DNA of 64,000 nucleotides from Antedon mediterranea (Eukaryota; Echinodermata; Crinoidea; Comatulida; Antedonidae): NCBI RefSeq assembly GCF_964355755.1, contig NC_092671.1, positions 34,179,304 to 34,243,303 of the forward strand, read 5' to 3'. Shown piece by piece: positions 12,230 to 26,800 of this stretch (position 1 is its first letter; each line of letters starts with the position of its first letter). The notes under the pieces were generated by a model. It saw only the letters and a program-made list of their open reading frames with translations, ran no database searches and was not told where the DNA came from. The position numbers and the translations under genes were made by a program.

Positions 12230-13290
12230 TGTATGTGTTTTTGGTCACGTGCTTAATTTGAAACAGTTCGGTATTAGGAAAGGCGTTTCGACTTCTAATT
12301 ATTTAATTACCATGCTTGACTCTATTTCTAAAGATGTTGATGGTAAAAGCTGTTACGTCAATGTTTGTACTATAGATTTTGCCAAAACGTTCGATCCACA
12401 CTGTTTTAATTAATAAGATGATTTCCATTGGTGTTAGACCGTCAATCATACCCATTGTCTGCAATTTCCTTTCTAATAGAGTTATTAATTCCAAAATTGG
12501 CACTAATATACCATCTACACATCCTCATTAATAATGATTGTGAGGGAAACTGCAGGCGATGAAAATATGTTAACGACCTTACCATTGGTGAAATTGTTAA
12601 AAAGGGTGGTAATCCTCTATGCAATGTATGCTTAATGAGATTGAACTCTGGTGCACTAATAATCAGATCATTCCAAAACCATCGAAATGTCATTAGTATA
12701 GTGTTTATACCACATATAATAGGCCGTTTTAGAGTATGCTTCATGCTGTGTTTGGCATACCTCTTTAACATTTAAACATGTTAAGCATATTGAGTTAATT
12801 CAGAAAAGAGTGTTACGTCTCATTCTCGGTTCAGACTATACCCATTACGATATTACTCTTGGGTCTGTAGGTCACTTCGCTTAAGGCGAGAAGAGATGTT
12901 TCTTACCTTTGGGAAGAAACTTCTTTTATCTGATATCGGCAGTTTGTTACTACCTAAACGTGAGTGTTTGAGATGCCTTAGAAAAACTTTGATGATCCTT
13001 TTGTCGTACTGAGAGACACTGAAAGTCAGCTATTCCAGCCCTAATCAGACTCCTTAATGATCCGCCTTAATCTTCTTTTTTATTTTATATTTTTTGATGT
13101 CCTTTACTCAGTTTAATATGAATGTCGTTTCCTATTTTTATATTTAATTTTCTATACATTTAATACATTTTTTTTACATATATGATATTTTCTTATAAAT
13201 TTAAACTTTTTTCATGTAAAATTTTACTGTTTCAGCCTTTTGGCTATTTGTATCATTGATCGTCTGTTTTTGGACAATAAATATACCTGA
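12230..13290 (+). pseudogene. LINE reverse transcriptase fragment, right copy
   Basis: Plus-strand mirror of the fragment at 4680-5760. The palm motif is present as FAKTFD, but a deletion then throws the frame off, so the AFDRVDH motif of the left copy is lost. Downstream, in another frame, comes HIELIQKRVLRLILGSDYTH, a common C-terminal block of CR1/Jockey-type LINE proteins. The tail carries a run near AATAAATATACC at about 13277. It is non-functional. Confidence 0.65.
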
Positions 13291-13888
13291 ATTATCATGG
13301 CTATTCTGTAACGATGGGTGAAGTTTCTAAAGAGGCTTTACAAATTTGATTAGTCCGTAAAAAGAACTAATCAAATGCACCTTTAGACATAATTTACAGA
13401 ATAGATTAAGCTCAGCGGTTTTGTGGCTTTAGAGAATTTGTATTTATTATAGCATGGTAACTTAACCAATTTTACTGTTTTCACGAGTGGAATCAAACTT
13501 CCGGAAAAAATACGTAGCATTTAGTTATTAATATTTATATTGCTGTAAAGATTATTAAACTTTCAACAAATTTGACATTTCCAGAAAAATATCGGATAAG
13601 TATCAGCGAAGTTGTGACCAATATAATGTGAACAATCAGTGTTTTTGGTGTAGCACAAAATAATTTGCAATGCCGGGTTCGAATCTCGGTTGAAGCGACT
13701 TTTTCTTATTTTCACAGATTTCAGCACTATTCCCTCAATTGTTCGCACGCGCACCAGAGATAAAATAAATAATACTGTCAAATTATTGAAACAGTGTTCA
13801 TATTCGGACCAATGTCTCATAATCGTGTCGAGCATAGCTCATCGGCAAAAGTTCCGTATTTTTAGTTGTAAAAAAATGTTGAAAGCAA

Positions 13889-13959
13889 TTCTCTTGCGGG
13901 AGTCGAACCTGCGACCTCTCGCTTACAGGGCGAATATCATACCACTAGACCACAGAGCC
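13889..13959 (-). tRNA. tRNA-like sequence, Thr(TGT) anticodon, right copy
   Basis: Mirror of the sequence at 4126-4196 on the minus strand, with A box TGGTCTAGTGGTATGAT, anticodon loop CCTGTAA and B box GGTTCGACTCC. The D arm is closer to a normal tRNA than in the other copy. However, the 3' acceptor strand is worse (AAGAGAA against GGCTCTG) and position 33 is again C. Probable pseudogene or tRNA-derived repeat. Confidence 0.5.
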
Positions 13960-14599
13960 ATATATGGTATTATCACAGATTTTCACCGATTTTCACCCAC
14001 CATATACGTTCTCTCATACAACAAACACCCTCACAATATATATACTCTCACTTGCACTGATGAAGGGCTAGTGTTACCCGAAAGCTCTGATAATTTTCTG
14101 GCTGTTTTACTTTATCGTTTTGATCTACAGTAGCATTTTGATTATTTTATTTTGTATCTCCATTGAGATCCAGTCACCGATACCCACATCATTTTCATTA
14201 TTTTCAGCCTTTATTATTTCTAAATGACAATTCGATCGTACTTACAATTCATATACTGCTAAAAGTTTTTTTTTATGCAATACCAGTGAAGCATGTTGGT
14301 AGGCATACCATGACGTCAAAGCGTGTTATAACTACCATTCTCTTCCAACAAAAGTCTGTTGGTAGAGTTTGCATTATAATTAAAATCATAAGTTGCACAC
14401 AATGATATCTATTTGATCAACGTTGACAAATTGTATCCATGTAAAATAGCTTGAAGCACTTACTTAATGGTATCATAATAACACGATATTTATTATTAAT
14501 ATTATTAGGGCTAGTTTTTGTTTGACATGTAAAAAACAAGATATAATTAAATGGTCATGAATCCTCGATAACAAATATGTTTTTGTATATAGAAGTAAC

Positions 14600-14660
14600 A
14601 TGATAACATCTCTATTGTTTGCAATGTGTCTAGTGACGTTACGCATAGGATTCGTTTACG
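14600..14660 (+). CDS. Exon 1: signal peptide
   Basis: Twenty codons plus one base. The ATG is followed by a hydrophobic run and then GFVYG; the donor is G|GTAAGT, a strong site. The start is supported by the same exon in the mirrored copy at 3418-3478, where a second ATG follows the first. Confidence 0.8.
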
Positions 14661-14783
14661 GTAAGTATTGACTTCAAGACATGGCCTTAATATAATTATG
14701 CGTTTTTAGAAGAAAAAAAATATAAATACGGTGAAATATAATCATGTATCATACGAAATTACTATCAAACTTCACTATAATTT

Positions 14784-14831
<48 letters not shown>

Positions 14832-17800
14832 TACAGTGTACAATTAACAGGTTACCTTCCCAATATAACTCTGTTACGGTAGGCATAAAGGTACGGTTAG
14901 CTCCCTCTAATTTCCATCATTCTTACAACAAATATTATTTAATGAATAATAATAAACTATTCTTCTTCTATTAATATTGTAATAATATATTATTTTCTGG
15001 AAGTAAAGTTTGCATGACAGTGTTTTCAGAAATAAGGTTTGTTGTTACAGAAGGATGCTTTACATTATAGAGGGAGCTTTTGTTTTTACCTAACAAATTA
15101 GATATTAACTATAGATATCATTTGTAGTTTGTGTTACGCTGTCTGACGGATGCACAGAGTCTGTATTCGTGTTTTATTTATTAGAATGTACGCATGGTAT
15201 TAAGTTATTGTTTTTGTATTATTTAGGTTATTGTATTCGATGTAACGTTATTATCTTACAGGACGTGATATTGTCTTCGTAGGTGGTTATCAAGACACCA
15301 TTTATTATTCAAACATAAGTCTGACTAACACAACTTTAAACTTTGTGGCCGCATTGCCACAGACAGTTTCACCAACACCAATCGGTATCACAGCTCTTGA
15401 TTATAATCCTGACACCTTAACGTTATACTGGTCTTCTTATACTAATGATACCATTGAATGGTATTCATTTGCCAATAATCAGCACACAGTTTTGGTTTCT
15501 ACTGAAGTTACGGGTAAGAACAAGACTTTATTCTGTTTATGTTCAATTAATAATTCTCAATTAGAATGTACTAATGACAGCCGTGAAGAAGAACTTTTCC
15601 AAAAATTAAAATATACGTTAGGCCTATATGTAACCCAGTGCAAAATCTGAAATGACAGGGAACCATAACATAAGGAACCCTCTTGAAGAAGACATAAATA
15701 ACCTAAACCCAAAGTTGTCAAATAAGACCAGCCCCACATTCCATTCCCCTGATTCACACAGATAAAACCAAGACATACAAAGTGTAACACTGCTCTAACC
15801 TTAACAACCTGTTTTTTTTAAGTTTCTGGCCCATACGACTAATTATTAGAAGCCTTGTTACGATGATCCATCTTTATATTAATTTAGGATCAAGAACATA
15901 GTGTTATGTTCGCCGAATTGGCTGAACGACTCATAGGGGTACTGTATTATGTACACTTTTATTTGTAGAACTTTTGTTTCACTCTTGATCTAGTATTAGT
16001 GGGGAACCTAATGTTCCAAAAATCAGTTCCGTGAGATTTTAATGCTCAAGTTAAGTTCTTGGCAGTTTTGGAATAATTGGGACCAGCAGAATTCATTGCA
16101 ACTGGGGGCCAATTTTTTCCAACCCTATTTTGGCCGCCATCTTGGATTTCAAAATGGCCCCCATTTTTTACTCAAAACTGATAGTAGCTCCTATTTTAAA
16201 CCACGTACGAACGTAATTTGTGTGATAAATCTTACAATGTTATGATAAATCAGTCCAATGGTACAATTTATAATAATAGCATATGGCAGCCATATTGAAT
16301 TCCAAGATGGCCGCCATTAAAAACGTATATAATGTATGCATTTTATAGTCAGGGTCCTCGTGTATTTCCGTAGGATTTTAATGCCCAAAATGAGATTTCA
16401 CTTCTTTAATATGGTGGTAGGATACCAAAAATGCTAGGTAACCAATTTTCACGATCCCGTAACCATGGTAACAGCCCCAAGTTCAAAATGGCGCCCAATT
16501 GGCCCTATCTCCGTATCAAAATACTCGGAGCGTATATATTTATATTCACTGTAATGGAACATTTTGACGAAATGTAATAGGAAATGCTATTTTTCTGCAC
16601 TATTGACCTTTGACCTTGACTTGCATTGTATCTATAAAACGGCTGGTCATTGAAATTTAAAAATGGTCTCAAATTGCTGAGACCATACATATTTATATTT
16701 ATTGTAATGCAACATTTTGTTAGAAAATGACCGGAAGTAAAGTTATTGACCTTTGACCTAATAAATATGAACTTGATGTATATAATAATCGGCAATTATT
16801 TGAGAATGTATCGGTAATTATCTGTGGTAGGTATTAAACAATGGGTTTATACATATTATTATCATTTGAATATCTAATTTCTAATTCACATACTTAATCA
16901 ATCAATACCATGCATTATTGTGTCACCATCCTCGTCCCATTCTTTCCATTAAGACAGTCAAAGGAGTGAGAGTGGTTGATTCTTAAACTTTGTACCTTTC
17001 CATTTTATTTCCTAATGCTTGTTTTTCTTGAAACAATTTCATATATATAGGTTTTTCATACGTTCGTTCTCCTAACGGGGTTTTATTTCCACAATATTTA
17101 GGCCTCTGGCCCTTATATCTTACATACAAATCATACAATAATATTTTCTGGTTGGGTTGCAAAATATATTTTCTATTTTCGTAAGCTAAATAAACAAAAT
17201 TTGCTAAATCTTGGACTACTCTAGTGTTGCACATTAAAAAATAAAACTTATTTAAACAAGGGAACGTGTGATAAAAATTAGGAATATATAAGTTTCTGAT
17301 GAGTTCGGAATAATATGGACAGACTAACATAAAATGAAATTCGTCTTCAATAGAATTCATATTGCATAATTTACATAAACGGTTTTGAAGTGGGATTTTG
17401 TTCCATCTTCCCTTTTCTATTTCCAAATCTAACACTCCTAAACGAAATTTTGTGAATATATTTTTACGTTTCCAATCTTTTAAGTGTAACAAATGATAAC
17501 TTATTTCAATTTTCGTTTTAAAATACTTAAAATATTTTAGTTTTGAATGTAAAGAAAATTGTTCAAAATATTTTTTTTTTTCTAAATCAATCAGTCGTAA
17601 TTTAAATTCTTTAATAAATAATTTCTTGTCTTATCTTCAATCATTTGATTGTACCAAACATAACCAAAGCCGGTTGAACAAAGTAAATGTTTTACCTGAC
17701 TAGCCCAGCAATATTCATTTCTGTTTCTGTTTTCTTAACTGAAAACTGTAACATTTAAAAATAAATCTATTTTTATCCATGTCTCAATAATATGCAACCA

Positions 17801-20800
17801 AAAACGAATAATTGAAATTAAACAATCGACATGCAAGGAAACTCTGCCTAATTCTGTAGTTACGGCTGCGCTAGGGGCACTTTTTCCAATGTTCAAAATA
17901 AACCTCGCAAAACGCGTGTGGAAATTATTAATAATTATTTGGTTAGAAAACCCCCATATTTCACTGCCGTAAATTAAAATTGGTAATATTTTTGTGTCAA
18001 AAATATAATTCCATGTATTTTCTGGTAAATATTTCATATTTCGACTAATAAAAGATTTAACGGAAAATAATGCGTTGTTTGCTTTTTGACAATTATATTC
18101 AAGTGCTTTGTTCCACTGGCCATTTGAACTAAATACCACTCCTAAATAATTATAAGTCGTAACAACCTCCATTTGAATATTCCTGTAATACCATTTTTCA
18201 AAATATTTTAGTTTCCCACCCTTTTTAAATATCATTATTTTTAATTTATTTATGTTTACACTGAGACCCCATGTGTCACAAAAATGTTCGAGTTTATTTA
18301 TTAAAATTTGTAAGCCCCTTACCGTATCTCCAAATAATACTAAGTCATCAGCGTATAATAAATGATTGATAAAGCTGTCTTCAACTTGTATTTTGTCGCT
18401 ATCTCTACTCTGATTTAGATCATAACTTAAATCATTCATAAATATGTTGAAAAGTAAAGAGGATAAAGGTGAACCTTGTTGTATTCCAATAGAACAGTCA
18501 AATGGAAATGTCACTTTGTTACCAATTTTTACATGTGCAGACAAATTGTTATACATAGACTGAATTATATTGTACATATTACCATTTACACCTATTCGTT
18601 TTAATTTAAGCAAAAGAAAACTATGATTTATACTATCGAAGGCACGCTTGAGATCAATGAAACAGCAGAATACCCTACCTCGTTTTTTACTTAAATATTT
18701 TGCAATGATACTATTTAAAATAAAAATATTGTCGAATGTGCGAAAACCCTTACGAAAACCTGCTTGCTCTTGATAAATAATGTTGTTATTTTCAGTGAAG
18801 TGGTCTAATCTTGATTTAAGGATGTGTAACAACATTTTGCCAAGTATCGGAATAAGAGCAATGCCTCTGTAATTTTCTGGCTTATTCTTTTTGCCCTTTT
18901 TGTAAATAGGAATTATCATGCTCGTCGCCCATTGTGTTGGGAATTGGCCCAACTGAAAAATTGAATTAAAAATAAGTTTTAGATTATCAAATAATAAATT
19001 GGGTGCATTTAAGATATATTCTAAAAACATAACATCCATACCAGGAGATTTTCCTGATTTCTGCATTTTCAATGCTTGTTTGATTTCACCCAAGTCAATT
19101 TCTGAATTGAGGTTATCGTTTTCGTTAACAATGTTATGTACTATTTTGTCTGTAACTTTGTTAACTGGCTCGGGGGGTTCAAACAGTGATTGGAAATGAT
19201 CTCGCCATTCGTTAATTGTTATTTCAGAAGTTATTGTTTGTTTATGAGTTTTTAATTTTGACCAAAATTGTTTTGAGCTCCTATTACTGGCTGCTATTAA
19301 AATTTCGTCACGTTTTTGTTTTTGATGGTTATATTTCGTTTGTCTTATTGTTTTTTTGTATTCCTTTTTAAATTTGATATAATTATTAAATGAATTCTGT
19401 TGATCGTTATTTCTTAAAGCTAAAGCTTTATTCAATTCTTTTTTTAAATCTTTTTTTAAAGTAAGGCATTCGCGATCAAACCAGTTATTTTTTTTCTTAA
19501 CATTTTGAATAGTGGTATTAGCGGTAAAATGTGTAAATACTTTAGATATTCCCCTACAAGTGTATTCAAAAGTTTTTTGAAGACATGTTACAGCCTCGTC
19601 GATTTTGCTTTGAATTATTGCGCTCATGAAACTGTTGTCTAACTTCTCGACTGTTTCATGTTCCCAACGTGCCCTAAATGTGTCTTTATAGTTTTCTTTC
19701 CATTGATATTTATTTAGCGTTTTAAAATTATCATTTTCATTACTATTATAATAAAGATTATTAAATTCAGTATTTTCAATTTTAATTTCAAAGTTGACCG
19801 GCATGTGATCAGACTCCACACGTTTGTCTATCAACAAGGAAATATTGTTGAATTCTTCGTACGGCGCAAGTAAATAGTCACAAACGCTATTTCCCTGATG
19901 ACCGACAAACGTGTAACCATTTGTTTTGTTTTTATTTATTCTTCCATTCGTTATACGCATGCCGGTTTCTTTGCAAAAATCAAGAATCTCGATACCATAT
20001 TTATGTTGTCATTGATATTTAAATCATTCCGTTCAGCGAGATTATTATCATTGTGAATATAATCTTTCTCTGTCCCTGTTCTGCCATTTAGGTCACCTGC
20101 TATAAAGATTGGGCAATCATATTTAGCATTGAATTTAACAAGCTCGTTAGAAAGAATATCATAAAAATTCTCGATTGCATATGTGGATCCCATTGGTGGC
20201 CTATATACAAATGCAATAATGATATTTGTTGAATGATTAATTAATAATTTTAACCAGATTATGTTTTTCGATAAACTTGGTAATTCCTTAATGGGAATGT
20301 TATTTTTGAAGTATACAAACATACCTCCTGTGTTTCTACCTAAATTTGATTTTTTTTCTGGGATCTTCCAAATGCAATCATATCCATTAATATTATAACA
20401 TTGCTCATATTTTGCCCATGTTTCACTTAAACTAAAAATATCAAAGTTACGTACATAATCTATAAATTGCGAGTCTTTAAATGTGTCTTGAATACCATTG
20501 ATATTTCATGCGAGACATTTTACCTGCTTGAAGTAATTGTTTTGTTTTCCCTGATTAATTGCATGAACAATATTGTTTTTAGGGCCTTGACCTAATTCTC
20601 ATTTTCCTTTGTTCAGTTTGGCATATACTTCATGTTCCTCATCGTATGTGTATATGTCACCATCTATATATGCTTTATCAAAACTTAGTTTGCATAGTTT
20701 CCCTGATTGTTTTTCTTTTTTAATTAGTTCTATCAATTTCTTTCTTATGTTCCGTACTCTGTATGTGAAGTCTTCACTAACACTGATTATGTCTCGTCTG

Positions 20801-23800
20801 TTATGTCCTTGTGTTTCTTCATTTGTTCGTTGACTATCGTTCGTCCTTCTTTCCTTTTACATCTGTCTAGCTTTTGCTAACACTTCTTCTTTTTGTTTGT
20901 ATTTTTCAAATTTGAGGATTATTGGTCTTGGTTTTGATTTCGTTTTCAGTCGATGGGCTCTTTCAATTAACAATTCAGTGCGTATTCCGCATTTATCTTT
21001 TACGTATGATCTAATTTGTTTCTCACTTTCGTCCCAATTCTCGTTCCCCTTTTCGTTGAGACCATAAAATATCAGATTATTCCTTCTACTTTGTCCTTCA
21101 ATATTATCAATCTTTGTCATAAGGCGTGTGTTTGTCTTTTTGAGCTCCTCATTCTCCCTTTCTAAGTCTACCATCCTATGCTCAATTTGCTCGACTGTTA
21201 TGTTTATGTTATCTATCTTTTCATCTGTTCTTTTAACACTATCGTCTACTTCCTTTATATTGGCGTTTACTTCATCAATACGTGTGTTCAAGTCATTGAA
21301 ATTTGCACTAAATTCTGCAAAACTGTGATCTATTTTTTGATTTAATGCAGTTAATTGTTGAACTGCTGCCTGCCGGCCATACATTATTACGTGATCGTAG
21401 ATGATAATTTGTATGCTTGGTTCAGTTGCTTGATTAGACGTTCCTTGGGGTTTCTTCTTTGATGTTTCGATATAAGAAGTAATCTTCCAATGCTAACATT
21501 GACTGCCATTTTGTAGTTATATCGACAAGCCAAGGAATCATTTTAGATTAGATAGCGTGAGATTGTTAGAAGGGACCAAGAGGTTTTGGATGTTTACAAC
21601 ATTTTATGTTCTCTTCAAGCTACTAAATGTGTTTAGTTTCATTTTTTAGCTATTAGCTATTCAAATGATAATAATATGTATAAATCCATTGTTTAATACC
21701 TACCACAAATAATTGCCGATTATTGTATACATCAAGTTCATGTTTATTAGGTCAAAGGTCAATAACTTTACTTCCGGTCATTTTCTAACAAAATGTTGCA
21801 TTACAATAAATATAAATATGTATGGTCTCTGCAATTTGAGACCATTTTTAAATTTCAATGACCAGCCGTTTTTTAGATACAATGCAAGTCAAGGTCAAAG
21901 GTCAATAGTGCAGAAAAATAGCATTTCCTATTACATTTCGTCAAAATGTTCCATTACAGTGAATATAAATATATACGCTCCGAGTATTTTGATACCAATA
22001 TCTTGTTGATAGACCAAAGGGATACGGAGATAGGGCCAATTGGGCGCCATTTTGATCTTGGGGCTGTTACCATGGTTACGGGATCTTGAAAATTGGTTAC
22101 CTAGCGTTTTTGGTATCCTACCACCATATTAAAGAAGTGAAATCTCACTTTGGGCATTAAAATCCTACGGAAATACACGAAGACCCTGACTATAAAATGC
22201 ATACATTATATACGTTTTTAATGGCGGCCATCTTAGAATTCAATATGGCTGCCATATGCTATTAATAGGGAGGTTTCGCAACCTTACGAATACGATAACG
22301 AAAACGGATACGTCATACATTTGTGAAACTTTTGAGCTGATCCCCATTTCATATTCGTAAAGCGTATTCGTGTTGACGAATATCGCCAGTCATAAAACGA
22401 GTATAGTTTTTGATCTATTTTGCACATTTTGCATTTGAATCAAGAATGATTCATGATTATAATATAATTATAGATTTATTGAAAGTAATTTACTAAAATG
22501 CCAAGTCAATTTTGATAAATAGCAGTTTTTAAAGTCCTCACTCGCGTTGATGTTACGCTAGGCCTAGGCAGCCAAGCACCAAGCAACACGTACCTGCGCT
22601 TCGCTCAGATTTACCGCAGTCATCATTTGGACGCGCCTCAATATTTCGTTGCCATGCGAAACAGATTTTTTTTATGGCTTACGAAAACGAATACGTGTGT
22701 GTGATGTATCCGTTTTCGTTATCGTATTCGTAAGATTGCGAAACCTCTCTATTATAAATTGTACCATTGGACTGATTTATCATAATATTGTAAGATTTAT
22801 CACACAAATTACGTTCTCGTACGTGGTTTAAAATAGGAGCTACTATCAGTTTTGAGTAAACAATGGGGGCCAGGTTGCAATGAATTCTGCTGGTCCCAAG
22901 GATTCCAAAACTGCCAAGAACTCAACTTGAGCATTAAAATCTCACGGAACTGATTTTTGGAACATTAGGTTCCCCACTATATGTTAAAGGATACGTTTGT
23001 ATTAAAGATATTCCAAGGAATATGTTAGGCTTTAGTAAATGTATAAAGTGATGAAGCATTAGCGTGTTTTATATTGAATTTTCACTTAATTACTATTGCT
23101 ATAGCATTTTTGTTTTATTACGATATTATTGATTATTGATTAATTATGAAGACAATTATGGATTAAGAGATCAAGAGTTACCTGTTTTGATAGTATTGTA
23201 TTGTTTTAATCGATCGATGTATGTTAGTTATATTATAATACATGTATGTATTTTCTCGTTTAGTTTAAGATTAAACTTCAATTGGAATAAATTCCGGAAT
23301 GATATAAATTTATTTGAAATCCGAGTTTTCATTATTTTTTACCGAACAAGAAGGGTTACACTAATACACACAGCAAAATTTGAAATTCTAAGCAAGAAAA
23401 AAAAATCTTGTTTTAAGAAAAAATTCTTAAAATAAGTATTTTTTTTTCTTGTCAAGATTTAAAATTACTTAAAACAAGAAATAATTTTCTAGAAAAGACA
23501 CATTTTCTTAAATTAAGTTTTGCAATATTCTTGAAAATGCTTATTACAAGAAATATTTTACTTAAAATAAGAAGTCAATATCATTCTCTTCTTATTAAGA
23601 ATAGTTTTGCTTAAAACAAGATTTGAAAATACTTAATTTGAAAAGTATTTTACTTAAAATAAGAAATCTATATTATATTTATCCCTATCAAGAATAATTT
23701 TTCTTAAATCAAGATTGATGAATTATAAAAATTACTTAAAACAATCAATATTTTTCTAGGTAAGACAAAGTTTCTTAAATTAGGTTTCGCAATAGTCTTG

Positions 23801-26800
23801 AAAATACTTGTTTTGAGAAATATTTTACTTAAAATAAGAAGTCAATTTCACACTACCCTTATCAAGATTATTTTTACTTGAATCAAGATTCGCAATATTC
23901 TTGAAAATGCTTATTACAAGAAATATTTTACTTAAAATAAGAAGTCAATATCATTCTCTTCTTATTAAGAATAGTTTTGCTTAAAACAAGATTTGAAAAT
24001 ACTTAATTTGAAAAGTATTTTACTTAAAATAAGAAATCAATATTATATTTATCCCTATCAAGAATAATTTTTCTTAAATCAAGATTGATGAATTCTAAAA
24101 ATTACTTAAAACAATAAATATTTTTCTAGGTAAGACAAAGTTTCTTAAATTAGGTTTCGCAATATTCTTAAAAATACTTATTTTGAGAAATGTTTTACTT
24201 AAAATAAGAAGTCAATATCATACTATCTTATCAAGACTATTTTTGCTTAAATTGAGATTCGCAATATTTTTTAAAATACTTATTTTGAGAAATGTTTTAC
24301 TTAAAATAAGAAGTCAATATCATACTATCTTATCAAGACTATTTTTACTTGAATCAAGATTCGCAATATTCTTAAAAATACTTATTTCGAGAAATGTTTT
24401 ACTTAAAATAAGAAGTCAATATCATACTATCTTATCAAGACTATTTTTGCTTAAATTGAGATTCGCAATATTTAAAAAAATACTTATTTTGAAAAATGTT
24501 TTACTTAAAATAAGAAGTCAATATCATACTATCCTATCAAGACTATTTTTGCTTGAATTCAGATTCGCAATATTCTGATTTTGAGAAATGTTTTACTTAA
24601 AATAAGAAGTCAATATCATACTATCTTATCAAGACTATTTTTACTTGAATCAAGATTCGCAATATTCTTTAAAATACTTATTTTGAGAAATGTTTTACTT
24701 AAAATAAGAAGTCAATATCATACTATCTTATCAAGACTATTTTTGCTTAAATTGAGATTCGCAATATTTTTAAAAATACTTATTTTGAGAAATGTTTTAC
24801 TTAAGATAAGAAGTCAATATCATACTATATCCTATCAAGACTATTTTTGCTTGAATTGAAGTCAATTCTATTTTAATATTCTTAAAAATACTTATTTTGA
24901 GAAATGTTTTACTTAAAATAGATTGTCAATATCCTTATATTCACACAACGGTAGAGCAGTTAGCACTTCAGTTTCAACTGATGAAAGAATCTGGGTAATC
25001 AAACTGTTTGTGCTTTGAATAATCGATTGCACTGCAACCTAAAGAAAATAATATTGATTTAATATTTTTTATATTCAAGTTTTAATATGTTTAAAAACTA
25101 AGTTGTGCTTTAGTTGGGGAGCTATGCAGCCTAACAAAAAAAATGTTATTTGTAACAATGAAATTGGTCACAAAAAAATGCAACATAAACTTAGAGTGTA
25201 TAATGCCTAGGCCTAGTACCCAAGTCCTATAGTTACTATAGCTAATAGTCCTGTATAATAACAGTACCAGCAAGGCCTAGGAAATAGACGTATTTCTCTA
25301 ATAAAAAATAGTTTAAAATGCATAATTGTTGTAATTTTAAAGCAAAATGGCTTACCTGTGGAATCTTGTTTCTCTCCTTTAATTTTAGTAGAAAGAAATC
25401 AGCATTTTTTATACTATTATCTGCTTGTTCATCCTCTAGTTAGTAGGCCTTCTTGCTGAGCATCAACAAGATAATTAATATTAAACAATCATTAACAGTA
25501 TAACAATACTAGAATTATCACTACTACTATCGTCAGTTGATAAATCATCCCCGTTATAATAGTTTTTTTCTTCATTAACTTCGTCAGTCTCCTAGTCTAG
25601 GCCCAGTTCTACTTCATCCTCAATTGGCATCCTCGTTTTCTCCAGGCATACTTATATACTGATGTTTCCATCGTCAACTGCAGGAGGTTGCCGATTGTTA
25701 TACTCGTCCTTAAAATGGCGTCTTATGACATGCTTGTAAAACGAATTGTAAATTCCAAAGCTTGCCGGGCAGCGAACCACCAATTCCACATGTTACTCGA
25801 AAATTCGGAGTATTTCCATGAATTGAATTATAATGCCTTAGCAAATAGGGTAGCAAATACTGTACCTACTTCAGTTTACTGGCACCAACTTATCGCTTTT
25901 TTTCGGACTGCAACAAACATGTGTCATTATTATTGTCTGTCGTATTACTGTTGGTCCAGACGTTTTAAAGATTTGCTTTAACCACCATGGAGGTTTATAC
26001 CTCCATCCATGCTTTAACGTTGAGCAGTATAATGACCTTATACATTCTGGGTAAAAGGCCAGCGATAAATTTTTGGTTATAGTTGAAAAACAACACTGTG
26101 TGTGGTCGATGACCTAGCTCCCGGCGGGCGGGATCATGGCCAACGGTTTTTTAAAGCAATCATTCAAAATCTAGAGTTTGTAAGTAAAAGACACCTTTCA
26201 TCGCAATTTATATATTAAATGCTTCAATAGGCCTAGTAAGATTAGTCTAATATAATGTCGAAGGAAGACGCTTTGTTGAAGATCCGAGAAATAGATGAAG
26301 AAGTGGCCAACATTTTAACAGGTTCGTAGGCCTAATAATTATATTTTAATCTGCCAGCAGTCTAGGCCTAGCCTAGGCTCCTTCCTAGTTAGTAATACTG
26401 TAGGCCTGGAACAAGTAGGTCTAGGCTAGCCTACTATGCCTGTACTGACGGACAGGTGTATAGGTTTAGCTTAGCATTTTAGTTCAGACATTGACAGAGG
26501 GGACAAATATTGTCGGACCTATTTCAGCTAGGTATAAGGAAGGCCTAATAATAGATAATACAATTATAATGTAACAGTTATTTTGTAATGTAGCCATGAA
26601 ATATCTACGAAGGATTATATTATATACACATATTCCAATGAGAATATAATGACATTTAAAAACATTTCTTTATATTTAATTAATTGTACACACTAAGTAA
26701 TCCCCTAAGTGATCACATCGATATTGAAACTTAATGTTTTTAACTCTAAATTTAAAAAAAACATACTAAAAAAACAAACAAAAAACATACGTACTGCATA

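Larger units (their letters stand above)
15997..22979. mobile_element. 7.0-kb TIR element containing a LINE and a MITE
   Basis: The ends are inverted copies beginning TAGTGGGGAACCTAATGTTC, and the inverted repeats run about 870 bp (15997-16872 and the region ending 22979). Comparison with the empty site in the left arm (near 2110) shows a duplication of TAT, or TA if the ends are counted differently. Subterminal DNA is rich in CCAAGATGGC-type words. The centre is filled by a LINE on the minus strand, and the right repeat is lengthened by a 485-bp MITE (22265-22749). No transposase gene is visible, so this is a non-autonomous element that served as a landing site. The superfamily is not certain. 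Confidence 0.8.

Noticed and set aside
16505-16795. 96-residue frame, also seen at 21713-22009
   Set aside because: Both lie in the two arms of one TIR element and mirror each other; the peptide is AT-biased noise.
24183-24859. Long open frames of repeated peptide
   Set aside because: They arise from a roughly 104-bp minisatellite whose period lacks stops in one frame; the sequence is AT-rich and repeated.
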